From assembly GCA_021774015.1 (NCBI GenBank), contig JAJFJO010000280.1, forward strand, positions 1-5,909: a stretch of DNA of 5,909 nucleotides. Reading direction: 5' to 3'. This DNA is from Gammaproteobacteria bacterium (GTDB taxonomy: Bacteria > Pseudomonadota > Gammaproteobacteria > Coxiellales > Coxiellaceae). Numbering within the stretch: position 1 is the stretch's first letter; each line of letters starts with the position of its first letter. Position numbers and translations under genes: made by a program. Positions 1 through 5,909 of the stretch are shown here, piece by piece. The notes beneath the pieces are model-generated. The model worked only from the letters and a program-made list of their open reading frames with translations, did not search any database and was not told the DNA's origin.

Positions 1-528
1 TGCTTTTTTGAGTCACTGCCGGCACCTCAAGACAAGATGGATGAGTCTCCAGCAAAAAAAGCGTTCGAATGGTACAGTGCAGCATTAGGTTACTGCTGTG
101 ATACTGATTTAAAAAGTGATGCAGGGGTAAAAATTTATTCGGCTATTTGGAAGTTACTGTCTAGCCATATTAGTGGATATAGCAAGTCTTTGTCTCGGTT
201 ATATATTTTAAATATGAAGCGTTGTAATGATCCTTTAGCAATTTTAAAGTGTGTGATTAATTTAATTGCCTTGAGGGGAGAAGCGGTTTTAAACAATCAT
301 TTTGATATCGCCCTTCAAGAATTTACACCGATTATTTATAAAGCTTATCTTGAAGGGAAAGCTGAGGAAGATGGTCTAAAGGATCTACACATTCTGTTGG
401 AAAAATTACAAAGGGCTGATGCAAATACAATATTAGCTGGAGTTGTTGTCCAACTTAAAAAAAAACTTCAATCTGCTCGATGGCAGACAAAAATTATTCG
501 GCAAAATTTTGATCGCTACTTGGGTTTA
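1..528 (+). other. N-terminal helical region of unknown family (residues 1-176)
   Basis: This segment precedes the first flexible linker and looks mostly alpha-helical, with amphipathic stretches such as the one around AILKCVINLIALRGEAVLNN (240-259 in base terms about 238-297). It ends in a basic helix with three consecutive lysines encoded by a run of nine A. Paired helices make a TPR-like or other helical-repeat fold possible, but I do not see a regular 34-residue consensus, so I assign no family. It starts mid-protein, and more of the domain may lie upstream. Its position ahead of the nucleotidyltransferase suggests a regulatory or targeting role, which is inference. Confidence 0.5.
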
Positions 529-3500
529 TCACCTGCTGCATCGGCAGCTGGATCTGCAGCTTCTGCTCCAACAAAGCTTGGCTCGGGGGGGCTTAGCCTT
601 GGGGAGCATAATTGGCGAGCGCGACTTGAACGATTGAAAGATGCTAGAACAAGTTTTTGTGCCGAGGCCCTTACACTAGATCGATATCAGATTGATGCTC
701 AAGCAGTTTTTTATGAAATTTTTACGGAAATCGAACTGTTTTTAGGGCCAGCACCAACGGCATATTCTATTTTTGCACTGGGTTCGCTCGCGCGTGGTGA
801 TTTTTCACCGGGAAGTGACGTTGAATTTTTATTGGTTATCCAAGATAGTGCTTGTAAGAATAAGAACTATTTTGTTGAGGCTATTAGATTAATACAGCTT
901 TATATTAACAGTTTTATAGTGAGTCCAGGGTTTGGTGCTGTAACAACCATGCATGGTTACGATGATGGGTTTGATAATTTATCAATAAAAACTCCAGCTG
1001 AGTTGGCTGCAATCGTCGCGTCTACTGATGCTGATGATGGATATATTCTTGATCATAAAAATGTTTTATTGCAAGTGAAACAAATTTTTATGAATCAGTT
1101 GCCCGCGATAGATAATGCTTCACCAAATGGTATGTTGCTTGACTATCAAAATGCAATACAGAAAACACTTTCACAAATGCCAGAAGAATTTATGCTAAAG
1201 GCGTTTGATAGTTTAAAAGCAAGCGGCACACCATCTGATGATCCTGATGCAAATGTACTTAAATGCCATTATTTAGCACGTCTCTCTAATTTGGCATGTT
1301 TATTAGTCAATTTTAATTCTGGTTTAGGGGCAACCTGTTTTAAAGAAGATGAAGATAATTTAGCATCCGCTATAAAGACAAGTAGTTTTTCGACAGATTT
1401 TGCGAAAAGCTTAATTGAGGCTTGGGAAAGCTTGAGGCAGCATAGAGCAAGATTGCAATGTGGTTTGCTACCAACAACTGAACAATTAAATGTGTTGTGT
1501 TGGGTTTACCCGCTTATCTTGTCTCCAGTTGAAGATTATCTTCGAATAATGCAACCACAAACAATACCAGAGAAGTTTGATCCAGCTGTTGAATTAATGC
1601 AGTTGCTCAACAAAACGCCGACTGGGGAGGACAAGCAAGAAATAGCTCTTAACCCGGAACAAAAGCAACGTTTCATTCGCAATTTTATTTTCACTATTTT
1701 TAAACGTAGCAATTCAGTTGATGATTGCGCTGAAAGCTTAGTATCACAATATCGTGAACTATCAAATGACACTAGAGCCTTGTTTTTAGCAGAACTAAAA
1801 TCTATTGATTTACACGGCATTAATGACAGTTTCAAAGAGTCAGTTATTAGAAGAATTTCAACTGAAGCGAACCCGGATGGTTGGCAACCTCAGATACAAG
1901 ATGAAGAAGCTGTTTTTCGTTTGGCGTGGGGAGCATTGTTTGAAACTCCTGACGCTCAGTCTGCGAAAGCTCAATCTGCGGCAGGCTCAGCTGCGGCGTC
2001 AGCTGCAATATCATCGGAGATTAATAAAACTGTTAAATTTGTTGTAAGTCTAGATGGCAAAACAACTGAGACTCATTATTTGAAAAAAGAGTTTTACGAC
2101 AAATTTTTTGATAAAAAAGGACATCTTAAACCAGATGCAGCATCTCCCAAAGGGCGCCACTATGCTTATGAGGTTTCATCAGGTGAAAGCAAGTTTTGGT
2201 TTAAATTGTGCCCTGAACAGGCAGGTGTTGAACTTGCAGTGCGTACTCTAGCGCGTCGTTTGGGTGATCGGGGCACACCCATGACTCAAATGATGAAATT
2301 AATTTCTCCTGAGCATCCTGATGGAGTTGTTATGCAAATGAGTTGGGATGCTTATAGCCAAGCAATATTCAATGGTTGGATTACAGCGCGGCCAGATGAG
2401 CCGTTAAACTTAGCCGATGCTTTAAGCGAGGTGAAAGGTGGCGCTGGACAAATCAAGCATCCTGCTAGTGTACGTCGCTTGAAGCAACAGAATTTTACCT
2501 ACACTCTCCTGACGACATTGCTGATTAATTTTGAAGACGCCACACCAGCTAACTGTTTTATGGTTGAACTCTCTAATGGTGAATTTGCTATCATGCGCAT
2601 TGATAATGAACGTGCATTTTATAGAGTGGATGGAAAATTTAAAAAATATCACTTAAAAAAAACCTTATTTGTTAAAAATGTTATTTATTGTTTAGATCAG
2701 ATGAGCCAGCCGCTCGATGATGAGATTTTAGAGGCATTTTTGCGTTTAGATAGTGTTGAGTTATTACGATCTTGGTTGAAAGAGCTAGAGGTAGAAGAGC
2801 GGGCTTACTGTGGATTATTTCCTGATGCAAGTGATGCTAAAAGACATTTTAAGCACACCCATCATAAAGACCCACGCGAGAAAAAAGCAATTACTTTGTT
2901 GGGTGTGGTATTAGCAGATGAGGTTCTTAAAGAATTGCTTGATCGGCTGGATACGATGCGTAGTGCGGTCCATCGTCTGCGAAAAATAAGAGCTGTAATA
3001 GATTCGGCGTCTGCTGACAAGCGTCCTGGCCTTGTTACCGGACAAGATTTGCTGGAATCTGTCCAGCAAAAGCTGGCTGGATATTATCGTTCTTCTTTTG
3101 TTAAATATCCACCAGTCGCCGATGATGCTGGTGATAACGCTGCTGCTTTGCAAGTAAAGCGCCGTCTGAAAGCTACCATTTATCCTTTGCTGGATAAAAA
3201 CCATGAGTCACGATATACAACAGCAGAAACCGCGCAGCTAAGCACGCGGTTTGCAAAGCCTCTAACGCTAGATAATGCCGTTGAAATTGCGTCCGGAGCA
3301 ATAATGAGTCCATCGTTAGCATTGACGCAACTTGATATACTTGCAAAATTAGAATGTGCTCAAGTGATAGAAGCTTTGCGCGACAATGCTGTGAGCTGCA
3401 TCAGTGATTTTCAAACGCTTTCCTCTCGTCAGCAGATTCAAGTAATTAAAATCATTAAGAGCTATGAAGATAGCAGTACAAAAGATAATGGTGATGGTAG

Positions 3501-5909
3501 TTCAAAAGCCAGTGATGATAGTGGTTCAAAAAATAGTGACGATAGTAGCTTAAAGGGTGAAAAGGATGAAGATGATAAACCATTCGATCGAGATCAAAAG
3601 CAGCGTTTGCTCGAAGCTATGTCGGGAGTGGCTTTTACTCACCTGAACCTAAGTTGGTTTGGCGAAGCACTTACTGACCTTGTGCTAGGGAAAATGTTGA
3701 AAACCTCCGGCCGTGCATTGCTAAAGTTAGATGTCAATGGTTGTTGGCGTTTAACCAGTGCAGCGGTGGATAATGTTTCTGAATATTGCCCTAACATCAC
3801 GCATCTAAAAATGCAGAATATTAACAATCCAACAACGTATCTAACGAATTGGGATGTGTGGAAGCTAGTAACAGTTTCTCCTTCTAAATCATTACCCAAA
3901 TTAATTTGCTTAAATATTAGTGGTTGCGCTCAACTAACTACATTTAAAGTGTCAGCGCCAGCATTACGAGAAATTACCGCAAGCAATTGTCGAGCTTTAG
4001 TCGAAATAAAAACAGGAAGTGAATCGCTGGAAAAAGCAGTTTTAGATGGCTGCTCTGAATTGACGGAGATCGGAATTTTAACTTTAACGCAAGTGAATTA
4101 TAAGTTAACTGAGCTGAAACTATCAAACTGTTTTAAGCTGGCATATGCTGGTTTTCGGGAACATTATCCGGGTTTAGGACTATTTGAGTGGGCAAAATTA
4201 AAAGAGAGTGTCATTAATGAGCTGGACGGTAACCTTCAAATAGTGCTGTCAAGAGCTAACCTAAAATGGAAAGAACTTCCGAATACTGTCCGTGAGCACT
4301 TTGTTGCTTATGTGGAAATGTGGCGGAAAAATAGAGTGGAAACTATTCTGGATTTGCAGAAAAAAATAATAATGTATGGAAGTCGACCAGCACTTATGTT
4401 GGCAGAACTGAAAGAAATTAATTCCGTGGTTCTTGATGGTTTGTTATTTTCATTTGAATCTAAATTTCTTCAAGAATCAGCTGGTAAAACACTTATCCAA
4501 GTAAGTGAGTATCATTCTGATGTTGTTAAACTATTATTGATAAAATTAAAGCATAAGAAAGAGCATGTGCGAATAGCAATTATTCAGGTGATCGTGGAAA
4601 TTGGATGTGCTGATAAGATCGTTATCAACGAATTGCTGGGAATTTTGAATAACGAGGTGGAATATGCACATGTTCGTGTAGCTGCTGTTCAGGCATTGCT
4701 CGTGTTAGCAAAACCTGAAAAATCCATTATTGATTCGTTAACTGGTGTTTTAACAATTAAAAAGCACTCAGATTTTTCTCTATTTAAGGCTGCATCCTGT
4801 GCTCTAAAGAAGCTTGAGCCTGAAAATAATCAGGTTAAAGCTGCTGCCCCTTTAATAAAAATTCTTGATGACGATGTATATTCTGGTTACCATCATAAAG
4901 CTGTAAGTTGCTTAGGGCTTATTTGTGAGGCTATGTTGCCGGATAATGTTATTGATGTGTTTTTGCGGGTGTTGCAAGATAAAAGTAAATATTCTGAGAC
5001 AAAAACGCGTCGTTTTACAGTAATAGAGCTGGGAAAGCCTGTAGCTGCTAAATATGAAGAAAGGATCACTGATGTATTATTAGCACTTTTAAAAGATAAA
5101 GATGAATGGCCGGATGTGAAAGAAGCTGCTGTAGAGGCTTTATGGCAGCGTAGCAAAGTTGTGCTTCAAAATAATGTTAAAGTTGCATTGCTTGATTGTT
5201 TGCATAATGAAGATGAAAATTCTTTCGTACGAATGAAGGCTATCTATGTGATGCAATTACTTGAAAATGACCCCTCTTTTATTGGGCCTTTGTTCACATT
5301 TATTGGGGATAAGAATTGGAGTGTGCGTGATCTGGCTATAAGGATACTGCTGACACAAGGTGGAGAAAAAGCAGTCCTTGTTGTTTCGGAACTAATAAAG
5401 ATGTTGGATATTAAATCTGAAATATTTCTTGCTCGCGAAGCAGCAGTCCACTTAGTGATAAAGCTTGAAGAAGATAAAGATTCAGAAAACTTCAAATTAT
5501 TTGCAGATAAATTAATTAAAATATTGAAGGATTGTGATGAAGATATCTCATTTCGTTGTTGTGTTGCTAAGGCCATTGGCGATATTGGGGATGCAAAGCC
5601 TGAAATTGTTGGGGCTTTGTGGGCGGTTTTTGATAATGAAGTAGATGATATCTTTCTGCATACTGAGGCGGTTATTGCATTGGGTAAACTAGAAAAGGGT
5701 CGGCGTGAGGTAACTGAAATTTTATTGAAACGATTTAGACAAGTACCTTCGACACGTCATGGGTACTTCATCCCTGGGTTTATGTTTGAAGATTCCAAGA
5801 GCAGAAAGGAATATTATAAAAGAACGAAGGGCATGGTTGATTATGAACCTCATTTTCTTAGTTTTAAAAAGGCTATTATTTGGTCGTTATCAAAACTTGC
5901 TTGTTATGA
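1..5909 (+). CDS. Giant multidomain protein (nucleotidyltransferase, kinase-like, LRR, HEAT), partial at both ends
   Basis: Frame +1 translates without a stop through 1969 codons and is still open at both edges, so both termini of the gene lie outside the window. Every part translates to plausible protein, and known folds appear in the same frame throughout: a GlnD/DUF294-like nucleotidyltransferase (about residues 205-345), a divergent kinase-like domain (676-940), Cys-type LRRs (1212-1392) and HEAT repeats (1501-1910). These are joined by Ala/Ser and Asp/Ser linkers. The ATG at 37-39 is not preceded by a recognisable ribosome binding site and the frame is open upstream of it, so I do not call it the start. 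No signal peptide or transmembrane segment is visible; the many cysteines suit a cytosolic protein. Function is inferred only: a tethered two-enzyme protein with two protein-binding solenoids, possibly a host-directed effector. The reading frame is very certain; the role is not. Confidence 0.97.
529..591 (+). other. Ala/Ser/Gly-rich interdomain linker 1 (residues 177-197)
   Basis: Residues 177-197 are almost only Ala, Ser, Gly and Pro, including SAAGSAASAP, and end in a short Gly-rich turn encoded by a run of seven G (585-591). This is typical flexible linker composition. It separates the N-terminal helical region from the nucleotidyltransferase. A second linker at 1948-2016 shares the peptide SAAGSAA. 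Confidence 0.8.
613..1035 (+). other. GlnD/DUF294-like nucleotidyltransferase domain (residues about 205-345)
   Basis: The core motif lies at residues 258-280: FALGSLARGDFSPGSDVEF followed by a hydrophobic strand. This matches the polymerase-beta-type nucleotidyltransferase signature hG[GS]x(9-13)Dh[DE]h. Gly261-Ser262 would contact the nucleotide phosphates, and Asp273 and Glu275 would bind the catalytic metal. The GS-x-ARGD-x-SP-x-SD form is characteristic of GlnD (PII uridylyltransferase) and DUF294 proteins. A later LSIKTPAELA stretch (residues 327-336) resembles the loop-and-helix that follows the core in this group. The third carboxylate could not be placed confidently. Known relatives transfer NMP groups to proteins or small molecules; the substrate here is unknown. 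The motif is intact, so activity is plausible. Confidence 0.87.
1036..1920 (+). other. Helical region after the nucleotidyltransferase (residues 346-640)
   Basis: A long, mainly alpha-helical stretch follows the catalytic core. Residues about 421-488 run from a helix with HYLARLSNLACLLVNF to one ending LRQHRARLQCG. In GlnD/DUF294-type proteins a helical domain with a late LRxxA/R-type helix follows the nucleotidyltransferase, and I read this segment as its divergent equivalent. The rest (about 500-640) has further amphipathic helices, including RALFLAELK, and no motif I recognise. It ends at the second Ala/Ser linker. It probably packs against the nucleotidyltransferase as a substrate-binding or regulatory module, which is inferred from position. 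Confidence 0.55.
1948..2016 (+). other. Ala/Ser/Gln-rich interdomain linker 2 (residues 650-672)
   Basis: Residues 650-672 are low-complexity Ala/Ser/Gln/Gly, with a QSA-KA-QSA doublet followed by AGSAAASAAISS. This is a flexible linker between the nucleotidyltransferase half and the kinase-like domain. It shares SAAGSAA with linker 1, but all seven of those codons differ at the third base between the two copies. Confidence 0.8.
2026..2820 (+). other. Divergent kinase-like domain (residues about 676-940)
   Basis: Four elements in order suggest a kinase-like fold. First comes a beta strand with FWFK (Lys735), then nine residues later Glu744 in a helix (GVELAVRTLARRL), like the nucleotide-binding Lys and its helix Glu. 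Next is DATPAN (Asp846, Pro849, Asn851), like the DxxxxN catalytic loop of PI3/4-kinase-like and HipA-like folds. Then IDNERAF (Asp868), placed like the DFG/DxD metal motif after a short beta hairpin. A helical tail follows with WLKELEVEERAYCGLF. I recall a similar module (FK...PG.E.A, DG.PDN, IDND.AF) beside nucleotidyltransferase domains in giant proteins of Legionella relatives and environmental Chlamydiae, but could not verify this. Whether it phosphorylates, AMPylates or is inactive cannot be told. Confidence in the fold is moderate. Confidence 0.55.
2821..3465 (+). other. Helical connector after the kinase-like domain (residues 941-1155)
   Basis: This stretch joins the kinase-like domain to the acidic spacer and has no family I recognise. 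It opens with a histidine cluster (His949, 952, 954, 955) in a basic stretch. Next come amphipathic helices around ADEVLKELLDRLDTM and SAVHRLRKIRAVI, then a segment with LLESVQQKLAGYYRSSF, and a final helix pair ending QQIQVIKIIKSY. A role as a structural extension of the kinase-like module is inferred from position only. Confidence 0.45.
3466..3561 (+). repeat. Four imperfect 24-bp tandem repeats encoding an acidic Ser/Asp/Lys spacer (residues 1156-1187)
   Basis: Four consecutive 8-codon units can be aligned without gaps: EDSSTKDN (3466-3489), GDGSSKAS (3490-3513), DDSGSKNS (3514-3537) and DDSSLKGE (3538-3561). Every unit has Asp at position 2 and Lys at position 6. The DNA units share a GAT-rgt-rgt-tca-aaa-like core, so the array most likely grew by tandem duplication and then diverged. 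An acidic tail (KDEDD) runs on to about residue 1193. The product should be a disordered, hydrophilic spacer separating the enzymatic half of the protein from the LRR/HEAT half. Confidence 0.75.
3634..4176 (+). other. Cys-type leucine-rich repeats, F-box/AMN1-like (residues about 1212-1392)
   Basis: Five strands fit LxxLxxxxC: LLKLDVNGC (Cys1248), LICLNISGC (Cys1309), LREITASNC (Cys1330), LEKAVLDGC (Cys1351) and LTELKLSNC (Cys1377). Cys1309, 1330 and 1351 are exactly 21 residues apart, and the next gap is 26. The first repeat, with GC-x-x-LT followed by a helix ending EYCPN, matches the eukaryotic Cys-containing LRR consensus seen in F-box proteins. An earlier HLNLSWF strand may be a capping repeat, and one irregular repeat lies between about 1266 and 1300. 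LRRs form a curved protein-binding surface. I see no recognisable F-box ahead of them, so a ubiquitin-ligase role is not supported here. Confidence 0.83.
4177..4500 (+). other. Helical connector between LRR and HEAT regions (residues 1393-1500)
   Basis: About 108 residues with helical character, notably a charged helix through AYVEMWRKNRVETILDLQKK. I recognise no family. A SAGKT sequence near residues 1492-1496 resembles the end of a P-loop but lacks the first glycine and has no strand before it or Walker B after it, so I do not call an ATPase. It probably caps the LRRs or begins the HEAT solenoid. Confidence 0.45.
4501..5730 (+). other. HEAT-repeat solenoid, about ten to eleven repeats (residues about 1501-1910)
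   Basis: Repeated helix pairs of roughly 31-40 residues run through this region. The second helix of each often starts with the HEAT-type valine-arginine signature: HVRIAIIQVIVEIG (Arg1524), HVRVAAVQALLVLA (Arg1559), DVKEAAVEALWQ (Lys1707), FVRMKAIYVMQLL (Arg1744), SVRDLAIRILL (Arg1776), LAREAAVHLVIKL (Arg1812) and SFRCCVAKAIGDIG (Arg1852). The repeats between residues about 1590 and 1690 are more degenerate. HEAT solenoids are protein-protein scaffolds and occur in both eukaryotes and bacteria. Following the LRRs, this makes a double-solenoid binding half. No catalytic residues are evident. The repeat count is approximate. Confidence 0.87.
5731..5909 (+). other. C-terminal segment after HEAT repeats, incomplete (residues 1911-1969)
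   Basis: After the last HEAT helix the chain becomes richer in aromatic and basic residues, with GYFIPGFMFED, RKEYYKRTKG and FKKAIIWSLSKLACY. The frame stays open to the final complete codon (TAT, 5905-5907), and the last two bases, GA, begin an Asp or Glu codon. The window therefore ends before the true C terminus. The TGA formed by the last three bases is out of frame. I assign no domain. Confidence 0.6.

Noticed and set aside
37..39. ATG as the possible true start of the gene
   Set aside because: No Shine-Dalgarno-like sequence precedes it and the frame is open to the window edge, so the start is more likely upstream.
443..637. Forward ORF of 64 codons in frame +2
   Set aside because: It lies wholly inside the continuous frame +1 gene, has no convincing ribosome binding site, and its Leu/Gln-rich product is a shifted reading of the helix and Ala/Ser linker.
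1536..1835. Reverse-strand ORF of 99 codons
   Set aside because: Antisense shadow of the helical region of the giant gene; the product is Ser/Cys-rich with no domain.
1805..2047. Forward ORF of 80 codons in another frame
   Set aside because: Overlaps the continuous frame +1 coding sequence; its Leu/Arg/Gln-rich product comes from the shifted Ala/Ser/Gln linker.
2422..3204. Reverse-strand ORFs at 2422-2652 and 2911-3204
   Set aside because: Both are antisense to the kinase-like domain and its helical tail, with no recognisable motif or initiation signal.
3466..3561. CRISPR array
   Set aside because: The units are contiguous, in-frame, imperfect and without spacers; this is a coding tandem repeat.
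3634..3720. F-box ahead of the Cys-type LRRs
   Set aside because: The residues before the first LRR do not show the F-box pattern (LP-x(n)-I/L plus W-R/K spacing), so a ubiquitin-ligase adaptor role is not supported.
3639..3899. Reverse-strand ORF of 86 codons with a hydrophobic stretch
   Set aside because: Antisense to the LRR region; the hydrophobic run is explained by the complementary strand of an LRR-coding stretch.
4474..4488. SAGKT as a Walker A motif of a NACHT/STAND-type ATPase before the HEAT repeats
   Set aside because: The first glycine of GxxxxGK[ST] is missing, there is no preceding hydrophobic strand, and no Walker B follows.
4893..5576. Reverse-strand ORFs at 4893-5156 and 5244-5576
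   Set aside because: Antisense to the HEAT repeats; Ser/Asn/Ile-rich products without domains, typical of shadow frames.

Overview
The whole window is one uninterrupted forward reading frame. Frame +1 has no stop codon from base 1 to base 5907 (1969 sense codons, plus two bases of a further codon), so the window lies inside a single giant gene whose start and stop are both outside it. There are no intergenic stretches, so I see no promoter, terminator, RNA gene, attachment site, IS element or CRISPR array. Residue numbers here count from the first codon of the window and are not those of the full protein.

Layout, N to C: (1) a helical N-terminal region of unknown family (residues 1-176); (2) an Ala/Ser/Gly linker (177-197); (3) a GlnD/DUF294-like nucleotidyltransferase fold with a clear GS...SDxE motif (about 205-345), followed by a long helical region (346-640) that includes an LRxxRxxLQ helix; (4) a second Ala/Ser/Gln linker (650-672); (5) a divergent kinase-like domain (about 676-940) with a candidate nucleotide-binding Lys735, a DxxPxN catalytic-loop-like motif and a DNE metal-motif-like sequence; (6) a helical region (941-1155); (7) a hydrophilic acidic/Ser spacer built from four degenerate 24-bp tandem units (1156-1187, with an acidic tail to 1200); (8) Cys-type leucine-rich repeats of the F-box/AMN1 kind (about 1212-1392); (9) a helical connector (1393-1500); (10) a long HEAT-repeat solenoid (about 1501-1910); (11) a basic/aromatic C-terminal piece that runs off the window.

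Organism: composition is AT-rich (roughly 40% G+C by eye) and there is no sign of introns. The combination of eukaryote-like LRR and HEAT solenoids with a nucleotidyltransferase and a divergent kinase-like module resembles giant proteins I recall from amoeba-associated or intracellular bacteria (Legionellales such as Legionella/Coxiella relatives, environmental Chlamydiae). This is recollection and inference, not a search result, and a protist source cannot be excluded.

Working model (inference): two potential enzymes, one able to transfer nucleotidyl groups and one phosphoryl-type, are tethered by flexible linkers to two protein-binding solenoids (LRR and HEAT). Such a protein could be a secreted host-directed effector, or a large intracellular sensor or modifier. 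The sequence does not decide between these. No signal peptide or membrane segment is visible in the part shown.
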